Positions 20,701 to 29,728 of a stretch of 64,000 nt of DNA are shown here, one piece after another. Below the pieces are notes generated by a model, which saw only the letters and a list, made by a program, of their open reading frames with translations, did no database searches and was not told where the DNA came from. The stretch covers positions 122,499-186,498 of the forward strand of contig NZ_JAAAMJ010000007.1 of the NCBI RefSeq assembly GCF_010500835.1, given 5' to 3'. The stretch comes from Aurantimonas aggregata. GTDB taxonomy: Bacteria > Pseudomonadota > Alphaproteobacteria > Rhizobiales > Rhizobiaceae. Made by a program: the position numbers and the translations under genes. The first letter of the stretch is position 1; each line of letters begins with the position of its first letter.

Positions 20701-21172
20701 GCCAGCAGAAGAAACTGCTGCGCCCGTACACGACGCGTCCGAGACGGTGGAAGCGGCGCCCGAGCCGGCGAAGATCATCCAGGTCTGGCGGCCGCAGCGC
20801 GCCGGTGGCCGTCCGGGTCAGCGTCCCGGCCAGAATCGTGGCAGGGGCCGCGGCGCCGGCAACGAGCGTGGCGGCGAACGCACGGCGGCGCCCGAGGGTG
20901 AGCGCCCGGCCCGCGAGCGTCGCGACGCGCCGCGCACCGGCGACAATGAAAGCGGCGGGCGTGAGGGCGGCGGCAAGTTCGCCGCCGGCAAGGGCCGCGG
21001 CCGGCCGGACAAGCAGCGTCCGGACAAGGAATGGAAGAAGGATCGGGCCGGCGGCGAGGAGCGCCAGTCGCGCCGCTTCGAGCAGCCGCAGCAGGCCAAG
21101 CCCCAGCGCGTCGCCGATCCCGATTCGCCCTTCGCCAAGCTGGCGGCGCTGCGGGACAAGCTCGGCAAGTAA
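17747..21172 (+). CDS. SUV3-like ATP-dependent RNA helicase with disordered RG-rich tail
   Basis: This is an 1141-residue DExH/SF2 helicase of the SUV3 type. Motif I is GPTNTGKT (residues ~23-30), motif II is DEVQ, TDAIGMGLNLDVDHVAF follows, and motif VI is QIAGRAGRH. A middle region (~330-790) contains the helicase C-terminal and SUV3-C-like segments. From ~820 on the tail is disordered: first Ala/Glu/Pro-rich and acidic with PAEETA repeats, then Arg/Gly-rich (GRGRGAGNERGGERT), probably RNA-binding. SUV3 works with an RNase in mitochondrial RNA decay; the bacterial partner is unknown. The S4 gene follows within 15 bp, suggesting co-transcription. Confidence 0.9.
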   Translation: MTELRPVHETVRFDGTNVTAVLGPTNTGKTFLAIERMVAHSSGTIGLPLRLLAREVYQKVCDRVGVGAVALITGEEKIKPPNARYSVCTVEAMPRDPGTAFVAIDEVQLASDLERGHVFTDRILHARGREETLLLGSSTMQGVLQRLLKGMNTVTRPRLSNLVYAGSKKITRLPRRTAIVAFSAEEVYAIAELIRRQRGGAAVVMMGALSPRTRNAQVELYQSGEVDFLVATDAIGMGLNLDVDHVAFAQDWKFDGFQYRQLTPAEFAQIAGRAGRHLRDGTFGVTGKVDPLPQELVEALEAHAFQPVRVLQWRSRDIDFASIDALRRSLEVLPPSPSLSRSLPAVDQRALEFLSKDSAVADRATTPARVELLWEACKLPDYRRIAPAQHAEIIATIYADLTSRGHVAEDYMAAQVLRADRAEGDIDTLSQRIAEIRTWTYISHRPGWLADPTHWQEKTREVEDRLSDALHDRLTKRFVDRRTSVLMRRLRENAVMEAEIGSDGTVVVEGHPVGELQGFRFTLDGRTEGTDGKAVRAASQKALAGEFEKRAERFANAPNGDLALASDGLVRWLGAPIASLTSSDDVLAPKVVLLADEQLTGPARDKVASRAERFVTYQVSTVLKPLADLKSAEALQGTAKGIAYRLYENLGTLQRREVAEEVRALEQDARAALRRCGVRFGAYHIFVPALIKPAPAALITLLWAIKNDGRERPGYGEATHLLATGRTSAVADATFDPVFYGLAGYRLLGRRAVRVDILERLADLIRPALAWKPGTGKRPEGAYNGAQFLVTPAMMSILGATAEDMEEILKGLGYRPEGMEAPAIEAELQRLDAEAVAAEAAAKAEATRKAAEAAATADAPQPEPAETTSADENPTEAASDTVAVAGDAPEPAAPAVEPEASVGIVADEDAGTALPADEPAAASADVAESPAESTPPSNDETPAVANDAPAAATPEVAALVEEAVSALEENVAPAEETAPAEETAVPAEETAAPVHDASETVEAAPEPAKIIQVWRPQRAGGRPGQRPGQNRGRGRGAGNERGGERTAAPEGERPARERRDAPRTGDNESGGREGGGKFAAGKGRGRPDKQRPDKEWKKDRAGGEERQSRRFEQPQQAKPQRVADPDSPFAKLAALRDKLGK
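20660..20716 (+). repeat. In-gene PAEETA-coding tandem repeat
   Basis: Two nearly identical 18-nt units (20660-20677 and 20678-20695, one mismatch) are followed by a 21-nt variant. They encode repeated (A)PAEET(A) in the acidic disordered tail of the SUV3-like helicase. Copy number could vary between strains by slippage without breaking the frame. Confidence 0.8.
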
Positions 21173-21187
21173 TGGCACGACGGCGCG

Positions 21188-21568
21188 ATGGCTGAATCCG
21201 GGCAGCGCGTCGACAAATGGCTGTTCTTCGCCCGCGTGGCGAAGTCCCGCAGCCTCGCCCAGAAGCTGGTTCAGTCGGGCGCGGTGCGGGTCAATCGCGA
21301 CAAGATCAATAGTGCGGCGCGGGTCGTGCGGCCGGGCGACACGCTGACGCTCAGCCTGAAGAGCGGCATCCGCATCCTCACCATTCGCGATCCGGGCGTC
21401 CGGCGCGGACCTGCGAGCGAGGCGGCCGGCCTGTTCGAGGACATTACCCCACCAGCGCCCAAGCCGGAGGACGTGCCGGCGGAGCCGGAGACCGGCTACC
21501 AGCCCTCCGACCGTCCGCCGACCAAGCGAGAGCGCCGACAGCTCGACCGGCTGCGCGGCGACGGCTGA
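21188..21568 (+). CDS. S4-domain RNA-binding protein (Hsp15-like)
   Basis: This is a 126-residue protein. The N-terminal S4 fold reads RVDKWLFFARVAKSRSLAQKLVQSGAVRVN, continuing into a beta strand 'GDTLTLSLKSGIRILTI'. The C-terminus is Pro/Glu/Arg-rich (PPTKRERRQLDRLRGDG). This matches Hsp15/HslR-type proteins that bind stalled 50S-peptidyl-tRNA complexes. It follows the SUV3-like helicase by 15 bp and converges on fdxA, a neighbourhood commonly seen in Hyphomicrobiales. Confidence 0.88.
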   Translation: MAESGQRVDKWLFFARVAKSRSLAQKLVQSGAVRVNRDKINSAARVVRPGDTLTLSLKSGIRILTIRDPGVRRGPASEAAGLFEDITPPAPKPEDVPAEPETGYQPSDRPPTKRERRQLDRLRGDG

Positions 21569-21625
21569 GACGCGGGAAGTCGCACGCGGCTGTTAGGCGT
21601 CGCGAGTGGCGACAGGCCCTCGACG

Positions 21626-21964
21626 TCAGTCGCCCTGGCCGGGATCCGGCGAGAAGTACTTCTCGAACTTGCCCTCTTCGCCGTCATGTTCCTTGCCGTC
21701 GGCCGGGCCCTCACGCTTGATCGTGATGTTCGGCCACTTCTCGGCATATTCGGTGTTGATCTTCAGCCATTTGTCGAGGCCCGGCTCGGTGTCCGGCTTG
21801 ATCGCCTCGGCCGGGCATTCCGGCTCGCAGACGCCGCAGTCGATGCACTCGTCCGGATGGATGACGAGCATATTGTCGCCTTCGTAAAAGCAGTCGACCG
21901 GGCACACCTCCACGCAATCCATGTATTTGCAGCGGATGCAGTTGTCGGTCACGACATAGGTCAT
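21626..21964 (-). CDS. fdxA: 7Fe ferredoxin FdxA (ferredoxin II)
   Basis: This 112-residue ferredoxin starts at an ATG with GAGGGA 6 nt upstream. It begins [20 protein letters not shown], in which the first cluster motif is C-x7-C-x3-C-type, giving one [3Fe-4S]. [16 protein letters not shown] provides the [4Fe-4S] cluster. The C-terminal ~50 residues ([17 protein letters not shown]) are the conserved extension of Azotobacter FdI-like and alphaproteobacterial FdxA proteins. It is a cytosolic electron carrier; its partner is unknown. Confidence 0.95.
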   Translation of the reverse strand: MTYVVTDNCIRCKYMDCVEVCPVDCFYEGDNMLVIHPDECIDCGVCEPECPAEAIKPDTEPGLDKWLKINTEYAEKWPNITIKREGPADGKEHDGEEGKFEKYFSPDPGQGD

Positions 21965-22402
21965 CGACGGTCCCTCGGCATGGCCCGGGAAAGCACCGGG
22001 CCGGTCGTTAGCCGTGCCGGCAGCATCGGCGAAAAAGGCCGGTACCCGCACGTTCGCCCGGAGGTAGACGCTCGCAGATAGGCTGACAAGGGCAAAGCAT
22101 GTCGCGCAAGGCCGTTGGCGGCGAAAGGAATTCCCCGGCGCAGGACGCTGGTCGCGGCATGCCATCCGCCTCATGGCGGTTGCCGAGCCGGGCTGCCGTC
22201 TTGGCGACACACAGGTGCGTCACGACGGCGACGGTGAAATCCGCCTTTGCGCGAGACAAAGTCGCGGTCTTCGTCGTTCTTCCCCGAGGCGGGAATGACG
22301 TTCACCGAACCGTGTTAGCAAACGCTCGGTGAATAATTGCGCCGGCCAAGAATCGCCCGCGTCGCCGTGCAGACTGAACAGGATCGTCAGGGGGACGTCC
22401 GG
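21965..22402. other. 438-bp intergenic region (fdxA / membrane protein)
   Basis: This spacer lies between two divergently transcribed genes. No convincing protein frame is seen. It should contain the fdxA promoter, and it has a GGAAT-N16-TGTT element (22292-22316) pointing at the membrane protein gene. Confidence 0.4.
22292..22316 (+). promoter_or_regulatory. Weak EcfG-like promoter candidate
   Basis: GGAAT (22292-22296) and TGTT (22313-22316) are spaced by 16 nt. The -35 departs from GGAAC at its last base, so this is the weakest of the EcfG-like candidates in the window. Confidence 0.25.
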
Positions 22403-22771
22403 TTGCAATTTTCCGATCTCAGCCTGGTCTTGCAGATCGTCACGGCGCTGATTTCGTCGTGGATATCGCTGATCGTCCTATGGGCGCTGGCGATCGAAAT
22501 CTTTTCGTCGCCCCGGCGAACCGGGCGCCTCGGCCGGGGGCTTCGCGCCTTTGCCACGCTGGCGCCTGCGTGGCTGCTCGCCCAGGGCTATGTTGTCGCC
22601 ATCGCCAAGTGGTTCGCCATCCAGAACAGCATCTCGCTGGTCGGCCTCGGCGAACTGCTATGGGCGCTGACGCCCGGCCTCAACCTGATCTACGCCTATG
22701 ACTGGGCACTCGAACTGTTGGCGTTCAAGGCGGCGTTCGTCGCCGCGCTGTTCGGGTTCTGGAACGGCTGA
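22403..22771 (+). CDS. Small integral membrane protein, unknown function
   Basis: This 122-residue protein has a TTG start, chosen because AGGGGG lies 8 nt upstream; a GTG at 22367 is an alternative. Three to four hydrophobic segments are visible (LVLQIVTALISSWISLIVLWALAIEIF; FATLAPAWLLAQGYVVAIAKWF; LISLVGLGELLWAL-like; LLAFKAAFVAALFGF). I recognise no family. It converges on the NTF2-like gene with 14 bp between stops. Confidence 0.55.
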   Translation: MQFSDLSLVLQIVTALISSWISLIVLWALAIEIFSSPRRTGRLGRGLRAFATLAPAWLLAQGYVVAIAKWFAIQNSISLVGLGELLWALTPGLNLIYAYDWALELLAFKAAFVAALFGFWNG

Positions 22772-22785
22772 CAACGTTCCGCTGG

Positions 22786-23193
22786 TCAGGCCGTGCGCGC
22801 GCAGGACGGATCGAGGATCCATTCCGCGCTGTCGTTCCACACGTCCGTCTCGATGATCAGCCCGTCCTTGACCACGAAGCGGTCGACATAGCGGTTGTGG
22901 TCGAAGGGCGTGCCGTCCGGCCATTCGCCGTAGAGATAGCCGAGACTGTAGACGATCGTACCTTCGGGACCGCCGGGGACGACGTCGTAGCGCTCGATGC
23001 GCTTCTTCACCCAGCGATAGCGCGCCGCATTGAACGAGGTCGGGCCGCTCGGGCTGTCGAAGACGCGTCCGCCGGTGAAGCGGGCGACGAAGCCGGGCGC
23101 GACGAAACTCGCCGCTCGCACCGGATCGGGCGCCATCGACGCCGCGAGATAGGCCTTCACCGCTTCCAGATCACGCATTGCGTCCGCCATCAT
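22786..23193 (-). CDS. NTF2-like/SnoaL-type protein
   Basis: This 135-residue protein starts at an ATG preceded by AAGGGGCGG (a second ATG follows immediately). It has the cone-shaped NTF2-like pattern: an N-terminal helix (RDLEAVKAYLAASM), FVAPGFVARFTGG, and C-terminal beta strands 'YLYGEWPDGTPFDHNRYVDRFVVKDGLIIETDVWNDSAEW'. Such proteins are small enzymes or ligand binders (ketosteroid-isomerase fold). The substrate is unknown and no linked pathway is visible. Confidence 0.7.
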   Translation of the reverse strand: MMADAMRDLEAVKAYLAASMAPDPVRAASFVAPGFVARFTGGRVFDSPSGPTSFNAARYRWVKKRIERYDVVPGGPEGTIVYSLGYLYGEWPDGTPFDHNRYVDRFVVKDGLIIETDVWNDSAEWILDPSCARTA

Positions 23194-23466
23194 CCGCCCC
23201 TTGTTCGCTCGGCCGCAACGCGGCGGCAGCGCCGAAACAATCATCATTTCGTCACCACGCGCAAACGCGCGCGAGCCGTCCGGATGAACCAAATCTACCA
23301 CTCTGTCTACGTCCTGCGCATGCGCAGCAAATAGGCAACTTGCTGCCGATACGCTCTGCCGACGCGTTCCAGCCGCCGCGCCGGGACGGTGGGCGCCCTG
23401 CGGTGCGGGTATGGCACGGTCATTGCATTGCCTGTCTCGTCGAAGCCTGACGAGAGGAAATCACGC

Positions 23467-25125
23467 ATGCCGAAAACCAGCTCCACCTTCCTGGGCGGTA
23501 CCGCCCTTGCAGTTCTCCTTCTGTCGGCCCCGCTGCCGGCGCTTGCGCAGTCGGAGACGGTGCTGCGCATCGGCATGACCGCGGCCGACATCCCGCGCAC
23601 GCTGGGCCAGCCGGACCAGGGCTTCGAAGGCAACCGCTTCACCGGCCTCACGATGTACGACGGTCTGACCATGTGGGACCTGTCGTCGGAAGAGGACGCC
23701 TCCGTCATCATTCCGGCCCTCGCCACCGAGTGGGCCGTCGACGAGGCAGACACCACCAAATGGACCTTCACGCTGCGCGACGGCGTCACCTTCCATGACG
23801 GTTCCACGTTCGACGCCGCTGCCGTGGTCTGGAACGTCGAGAAGGTGCTGAAGGAAGACGCCCTGCAGTTCGACGCGAGCCAGGTCGGCGTGACCGCTTC
23901 ACGCATGCCGACGCTGCGCTCGGCGCGCGTTGTCGACGACATGACCGTCGAGTTGACCACGTCGGAGCCGGACTCCTTCCTGCCGATCAATCTGTCGAAC
24001 CTGTTCATGGCGAGCCCGACCCACTGGCAGGCGATCTATGACGGGCTGACCGACGTGCCCGAGGCAGAGCGGTCGGCTGCCGCATGGGAGCGCTTCGCCG
24101 CCGACCCCTCCGGCACCGGGCCGTGGAAGCTGGACAATTTCGTCCCGCGCGAGCGGCTGGAACTCGTGAAGAACGAGGAATACTGGGACGAAGCGCGCGT
24201 CCCCGGCGTCGACCGGATGGTGCTCTTCCCCATGCCGGAAGCCAATGCGCGGACCGCGGCGCTCCTGTCCGGCCAGATCGACTGGGCCGAGGCGCCGTCG
24301 CCCGATGCCATCCCCGAGATCGAGGGACGCGGCTTCGTCATCGAGGCCAACGAGCAGCCGCATGTCTGGCCGTGGCAGTTCTCGCGCGTCGAGGGCTCGC
24401 CCTGGAACGACATCAACGTCCGCAAGGCGGCCAATCTGTGCATCGACCGCGAGGGCCTGCGCGACGGTCTGCTGGGCGGGCTGATGGTCCCGGCGACGGG
24501 CACCGTCGAGGAAGGCCATCCCTGGCGCGGCAACCCGACCTTCGAGATCAAGTACGATCCCGAGGAGGCGCGGCGCCTGATGGAGGAGAGCGGCTTTTCC
24601 GACAGCAACCGGCTGACGGTGAAGACGCAGACCTCGGCATCGGGCTCCGGCCAGATGCAGCCGCTGCCGATGAACGAGTACATGCAGCAGGCGCTGGCCG
24701 AGTGCTATTTCGACGTCCAGCTCGACGTGGTGGAGTGGAACACGCTCTTCACCAACTGGCGGCGCGGCGCGATGGATCCGACGGCCAACGGCGCGCACGC
24801 CACCAACGTCACCTACGCGGCGATGGACCCGTTCTTCGCCATGGTGCGCTTCCTCGACTCCAAGATGGCGCCGCCGGTTTCCAACAACTGGGGCCACATC
24901 AACGAGCCGAAATTCGACGAGCTGGTCGCCAAGGCGCGCACCACCTTCGACGCCGAGGCGCGGGACGCGGCTCTGGCCGAGCTGCATGAGGCGTCGGTGG
25001 ACGAGGCGGCCTTCCTCTGGGTGGCCCACGATGTCGGTCCGCGGGCGCTCAGCCCGAAGATCCAGGGCTTCGTCCAGCCGAAGAGCTGGTTCGTCGATTT
25101 CTCGCCGATCACCATCGAGGAATAG
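23467..25125 (+). CDS. ABC transporter substrate-binding protein, dipeptide/oligopeptide type
   Basis: This is a 552-residue SBP family 5 (DppA/OppA) protein. The ATG at 23467 has GAGAGGAAAT upstream and opens a Sec signal peptide (residues 1-27, ending PALAQS). The mature part has the class signature: 'YDGLTMWD', 'PALATEWAVDEADTTKWTFTLRDGVTFHDGS', 'GTGPWKLDNFVPRERLELVKNEEYWDEA'. It delivers ligand in the periplasm to the permeases encoded immediately downstream. It heads an operon containing an amidase, so an amide or short peptide-like ligand is inferred. Confidence 0.92.
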   Translation: MPKTSSTFLGGTALAVLLLSAPLPALAQSETVLRIGMTAADIPRTLGQPDQGFEGNRFTGLTMYDGLTMWDLSSEEDASVIIPALATEWAVDEADTTKWTFTLRDGVTFHDGSTFDAAAVVWNVEKVLKEDALQFDASQVGVTASRMPTLRSARVVDDMTVELTTSEPDSFLPINLSNLFMASPTHWQAIYDGLTDVPEAERSAAAWERFAADPSGTGPWKLDNFVPRERLELVKNEEYWDEARVPGVDRMVLFPMPEANARTAALLSGQIDWAEAPSPDAIPEIEGRGFVIEANEQPHVWPWQFSRVEGSPWNDINVRKAANLCIDREGLRDGLLGGLMVPATGTVEEGHPWRGNPTFEIKYDPEEARRLMEESGFSDSNRLTVKTQTSASGSGQMQPLPMNEYMQQALAECYFDVQLDVVEWNTLFTNWRRGAMDPTANGAHATNVTYAAMDPFFAMVRFLDSKMAPPVSNNWGHINEPKFDELVAKARTTFDAEARDAALAELHEASVDEAAFLWVAHDVGPRALSPKIQGFVQPKSWFVDFSPITIEE

Positions 25126-25132
25126 GATCCCG

Positions 25133-25167
25133 GGCAGGGCCGGCCATAGCGGCCGGCCCTGCCTTTT
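25133..25167 (+). terminator. Intra-operon hairpin between SBP and permease genes
   Basis: A perfect 13-bp stem GGCAGGGCCGGCC/GGCCGGCCCTGCC with loop ATAGC is followed by TTTT. It lies 7 bp after the SBP stop and 30 bp before the permease start. It likely acts as a partial terminator or 3' stabiliser so that the SBP is made in excess over the membrane parts. Confidence 0.65.
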
Positions 25168-25197
25168 CGACCGCATTGCTCCCATGGAGGCCGGCCC

Positions 25198-26142
25198 TTG
25201 CTTGCCTATGTCCTGAAGCGCGTCCTCTACGTCGTGCCGATCGTCTTCTTCGTCGCCCTCGTCTGTTTCCTGCTCGTGCACATCGCGCCGGGCGACCCTC
25301 TGGTCTCCATCCTTCCCCCCGATGCCTCGGTCGAGCTCGCCGCACAGCTGCGCACGGCCTACGGCTTCGACCGACCCTTGCCGGTGCAGTTCGGCATCTG
25401 GATCATGAAGGCCCTGCAGGGCGATCTCGGCACCTCCATCGCCTCCGGACGGCCGGTGCTGACGGAAGTCATGCGGGCGGTCGGCAACACGCTGCTGCTT
25501 GCCGGCGTCGCGGCGTTCGTCGGCTTCGTCGCCGGCGTGGTGCTCGGCCTCCTTGCCGGCTATTTCCGCGACACCTTCGTCGACAAGCTCGCCACCGGCA
25601 TCGCCATCGCCGGCGTCTCGGTGCCGCATTACTGGCTCGGCATGGTGCTGGTCATCATCTTTTCCGTGCAGCTGCGCTGGCTGCCGGCGGTGGGCGCGTG
25701 GAACGGCGATTTCACCTTCACCTGGGACGCGATCAAGTTTCTCGTGCTCCCGGCCCTCACCATGGCGGTGATTCCGATGGGCATCGTCACCCGCACGGTG
25801 CGCGCCCTCGTCGGCGACATTCTCAGCCAGGACTTCGTCGAGGCGCTGCGCGCCAAGGGGCTGGGCGAGGGACGGGTGTTCGGCCACGTCATCCGCAACG
25901 CGGCCCCGACGGCGATCGCCGTGATGGGCCTGCAGCTCGGCTACCTCCTCGGCGGTTCGATCCTGATCGAGACGGTGTTCTCCTGGCCGGGCACCGGCTT
26001 CCTGCTCAACTCGGCGATCTTCCAGCGCGACCTGCCGCTGCTGCAGGGCACCATCCTCGTCCTGGCGCTGTTCTTCGTGTTCCTCAATCTCGTGGTCGAT
26101 GTGGCGCAGGCCGCCATTGATCCGCGCATCCAGCGGAGCTGA
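25198..26142 (+). CDS. ABC transporter permease (DppB-like)
   Basis: This 314-residue permease has a TTG start with GGAGG 7 nt upstream. It has about six transmembrane segments. The N-terminus MLAYVLKRVLYVVPIVFFVALVCF and the PGDP signature after TM1 (HIAPGDPLVSILPPDA) are characteristic of DppB/OppB. The cytoplasmic EAA loop is FVEALRAKGLGEGRVFGHVIRNAA. It pairs with the DppC-like protein encoded 4 bp downstream. Confidence 0.93.
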   Translation: MLAYVLKRVLYVVPIVFFVALVCFLLVHIAPGDPLVSILPPDASVELAAQLRTAYGFDRPLPVQFGIWIMKALQGDLGTSIASGRPVLTEVMRAVGNTLLLAGVAAFVGFVAGVVLGLLAGYFRDTFVDKLATGIAIAGVSVPHYWLGMVLVIIFSVQLRWLPAVGAWNGDFTFTWDAIKFLVLPALTMAVIPMGIVTRTVRALVGDILSQDFVEALRAKGLGEGRVFGHVIRNAAPTAIAVMGLQLGYLLGGSILIETVFSWPGTGFLLNSAIFQRDLPLLQGTILVLALFFVFLNLVVDVAQAAIDPRIQRS

Positions 26143-26146
26143 GCCG

Positions 26147-27034
26147 ATGGCGGTCGCCACCGAAGCCTTCACCCCGCTGACCGAGGTCGAGAAGCCGCGC
26201 GGCTACTGGCGCACCGTCGGGGCGAGCCTCGTCCGCGACAAGCTTTCGATGACCTGCGCCGCGGTGCTGGCGCTGATCCTGCTGGCCGCGCTGTTCGCGC
26301 CGTGGCTCGGCCTCGACGACCCCTATCAGGGCTCGATGATCCGCCGGCTCAAGCCGATCGGCACCGAGGGCCACATTCTCGGCACCGACGAGCTCGGCCG
26401 GGACATGCTCTCGCGGCTCATCTATGGCGGCCGGCTGTCGCTGCTGATCGGCCTCCTGCCGGTGTTCAACGCCTTCGTCATCGGCACGGTGCTCGGCGTC
26501 ATCGCCGGCTATGCCGGCGGCCTGACCAATTCGGCGATCATGCGCACGATCGACGTGTTCTACGCCTTTCCCTCGGTGCTGCTGGCCATCGCCATCTCCG
26601 GCGCGCTCGGCGCCGGCATCCTCAACTCGATCGTCTCGCTGACCATCGTCTTCATCCCGCCGATCGCGCGGGTGGCGGAAAGCGTGACGACCAGCGTGCG
26701 CAGCCTCGACTTCATCGATGCGGCGCGCGCCTCGGGGGCGAACGCGCTGACGATCATGCGGGTTCACGTCCTCGGCAACGTGCTCGGACCGATCTTCATC
26801 TACGCCACCAGCCTCGTCTCGGTGTCGATGATCCTCGCCGCGGGCCTCTCGTTCCTCGGCCTCGGCACGCGGCCGCCGGAAGCCGAATGGGGCCTGATGC
26901 TCAACACGCTGCGCACGGCGATCTACGCCCAGCCGCTGAACGCCGCGCTGCCGGGGGTGATGATCTTCGCCGTCTCCATCTGCTTCAACATGCTGAGCGA
27001 CGGGCTGCGCTCGGCGATGGACATCAGGAGCTGA
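26147..27034 (+). CDS. ABC transporter permease (DppC-like)
   Basis: This is a 295-residue permease. It has the OppC N-terminal cytoplasmic segment, then TM1 and the conserved '[27 protein letters not shown]' motif. The EAA loop is [25 protein letters not shown]. It forms the heterodimeric channel with the preceding permease. The stop at 27034 is 2 bp before the next start codon, consistent with tight operon packing. Confidence 0.93.
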   Translation: MAVATEAFTPLTEVEKPRGYWRTVGASLVRDKLSMTCAAVLALILLAALFAPWLGLDDPYQGSMIRRLKPIGTEGHILGTDELGRDMLSRLIYGGRLSLLIGLLPVFNAFVIGTVLGVIAGYAGGLTNSAIMRTIDVFYAFPSVLLAIAISGALGAGILNSIVSLTIVFIPPIARVAESVTTSVRSLDFIDAARASGANALTIMRVHVLGNVLGPIFIYATSLVSVSMILAAGLSFLGLGTRPPEAEWGLMLNTLRTAIYAQPLNAALPGVMIFAVSICFNMLSDGLRSAMDIRS

Positions 27035-27036
27035 CG

Positions 27037-28088
<1,052 letters not shown>

Positions 28089-28092
<4 letters not shown>

Positions 28093-28286
28093 GCGAGAAA
28101 CTGACAGGCGACACCGTGGCGGCGATGGCCGCCCTGGCCGGGCAGGAACTGCAGCCGAGCAGCGCCGAGCGCATCGCGCTGGCGATTGGACCGGCACTGG
28201 CGGGCTTTGCGCCGACCGAGGGGACCCTGCCGTTCGCCGCCGAGCCGTCGGGTTTCGTCGTCGCCCAGCGCGCGGTGCCGTCATGA
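28089..28286 (+). CDS. AtzG-like (DUF4089) small amidase partner
   Basis: This is a 65-residue protein whose ATG overlaps the previous stop (ATGA), indicating translational coupling. The helical sequence (GDTVAAMAALAGQELQPSSAERIALAIGPALAGF) matches the DUF4089/AtzG-like pattern. AtzG is a GatC-like subunit that wraps around and stabilises the amidase AtzE in cyanuric acid/biuret breakdown. The next gene is an amidase whose start overlaps this stop codon, supporting a two-subunit enzyme. Confidence 0.7.
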
Positions 28287-29728
28287 CCGCCATGACCCCG
28301 ACCGTCGCCGACCCGGCGCTGCTCGACCTCGCCGGCATGATCGAGGCCCTCGCCGCGAAGAAGGTCTCGTCGGTCGAACTGACGCAGGCCTGCCTTGACC
28401 GGATCGCGGCATGGCAGCCGGTGATCAACGCCTTCATCGCCATCGAGCCGGACGAGGCGCTGACCGCCGCGCGCGAGGCGGATGCGCGCCTGTCCGACGG
28501 CGCGGCGAAAGGGCTCCTCGACGGCGTGCCCTTCGCGCACAAGGACATGTTCTACGCCAAGGGCAAGATCTCGACCTGCGGCTCGAAGATCCGCCGCGAC
28601 TGGGTGGCCGACGAGGATTCGACTGCGCTCCTGCGGCTGACCGAGACCGGCGCGGTCCGGCTCGGCACGCTGAACATGGCCGAGTTCGCCTACGGGCCGA
28701 CCGGCCACAACGTGCATTTCGGCGACGCCCGCAATCCGTGGCAGCCGGCCCATGTCACCGGCGGCTCCTCCTCCGGTTCGGGCGCAGCGGTCGCTGCGCG
28801 GCTGACGCCGGCGGCGCTCGGCTCCGACACCGGCGGCTCGGTGCGCATGCCGGCGAATTTCTGCGGCGTCACCGGGCTGAAGACCACCGTCGGCCGGGTC
28901 AGCCGGTTCGGCGCGATGCCGCTGTCGCAGTCGCTGGACACGGTCGGCCCGCTCGCCAAGTCGGCCCGGGATTGCGGCCTGATCCTCGGGCTGATGGCCG
29001 GCGCCGATCCGCGCGACCCGACGGCGTCGGACGTGGCCGTGCCCGACTATGCCGCTGCCTGCGACCAGGATGTCCGCGGCATGCGGCTCGGCGTGCCCTC
29101 GCGCTTCTATACCGAGGATCTCGATCCGGAGACGGAAGCGGTCTACCAGGCGGCGCTGGACCTGTTCCGGCAGGAAGGCGTGGAGATCGTCGCGATCGAC
29201 CTGCCGGACCAGGCGGTGCTGTCGGCCGCGTCGCAGGTCCTGCTCGCCGCCGAGGGCGCGGCATTCCATCGCCAGTGGCTGCGGGAGCGGCCGCAGGACT
29301 ACGGCGACCAGGTGCGGGCGCGGCTGGAGAACGGCTTCGCCATTCCCGCGGTCACCTATCTGGAATCGCTGCGCTATCGCGGCATCGCGCTGGCCCAGCA
29401 TCTGGAAGCGGTGGCGAGCATCGACGCGTTCCTCGCGCCGGTCAGCGCCAAGGCCTCGCCGACGCTGGAAGAAAGCGATGTCGGCGGCGCGTCGGGCGCC
29501 GAGGCGGTAATCCAGCAGATCACCCGCTTCATGCGCCCGATTAACTATCTCGGCCTGCCGGCGCTGTCGGTCCCGTCCGGCTTCACGCAAGCCGGCCTGC
29601 CGGTCGGCCTGCAGATCGTCGGCCGGCCCTTCTCCGAAGACGTGGTCCTGCGCCTCGGCGCCGGGTTCCAGCGGGCCAGCGACTTCCATCGCCAGATACC
29701 GTCGCTGCCGGGAGCACCCGATGAGTGA
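28283..29728 (+). CDS. Amidase-signature hydrolase (AtzE/GatA-like)
   Basis: This 481-residue amidase-signature enzyme has the Ser-cisSer-Lys triad in place: Lys87 in PFAHKDMF, the cis-Ser in the GGSSSGSG run at ~160-167, and the nucleophile Ser186 in [11 protein letters not shown]. It hydrolyses an amide bond in the cytosol; the substrate cannot be read from sequence. Start and stop overlap the neighbouring genes (ATGA with the AtzG-like gene; 8 bp with the next ATPase), embedding it inside an ABC importer operon. By context it probably acts on the imported compound. Confidence 0.9.
   Translation: MTAMTPTVADPALLDLAGMIEALAAKKVSSVELTQACLDRIAAWQPVINAFIAIEPDEALTAAREADARLSDGAAKGLLDGVPFAHKDMFYAKGKISTCGSKIRRDWVADEDSTALLRLTETGAVRLGTLNMAEFAYGPTGHNVHFGDARNPWQPAHVTGGSSSGSGAAVAARLTPAALGSDTGGSVRMPANFCGVTGLKTTVGRVSRFGAMPLSQSLDTVGPLAKSARDCGLILGLMAGADPRDPTASDVAVPDYAAACDQDVRGMRLGVPSRFYTEDLDPETEAVYQAALDLFRQEGVEIVAIDLPDQAVLSAASQVLLAAEGAAFHRQWLRERPQDYGDQVRARLENGFAIPAVTYLESLRYRGIALAQHLEAVASIDAFLAPVSAKASPTLEESDVGGASGAEAVIQQITRFMRPINYLGLPALSVPSGFTQAGLPVGLQIVGRPFSEDVVLRLGAGFQRASDFHRQIPSLPGAPDE

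Noticed and set aside
17048..21178. A 1376-codon open frame on the minus strand, antisense to the SUV3-like helicase
   Set aside because: It is a GC-skew shadow: low-complexity Arg/Gly/His-rich translation, no domain motif, and the sense strand encodes a clear helicase.
22757..22788. GGAACG...CGTTCC inverted repeat at the 22.77-kb convergent stops as a terminator
   Set aside because: The stem is only 6 bp and no U-tract follows in either direction.
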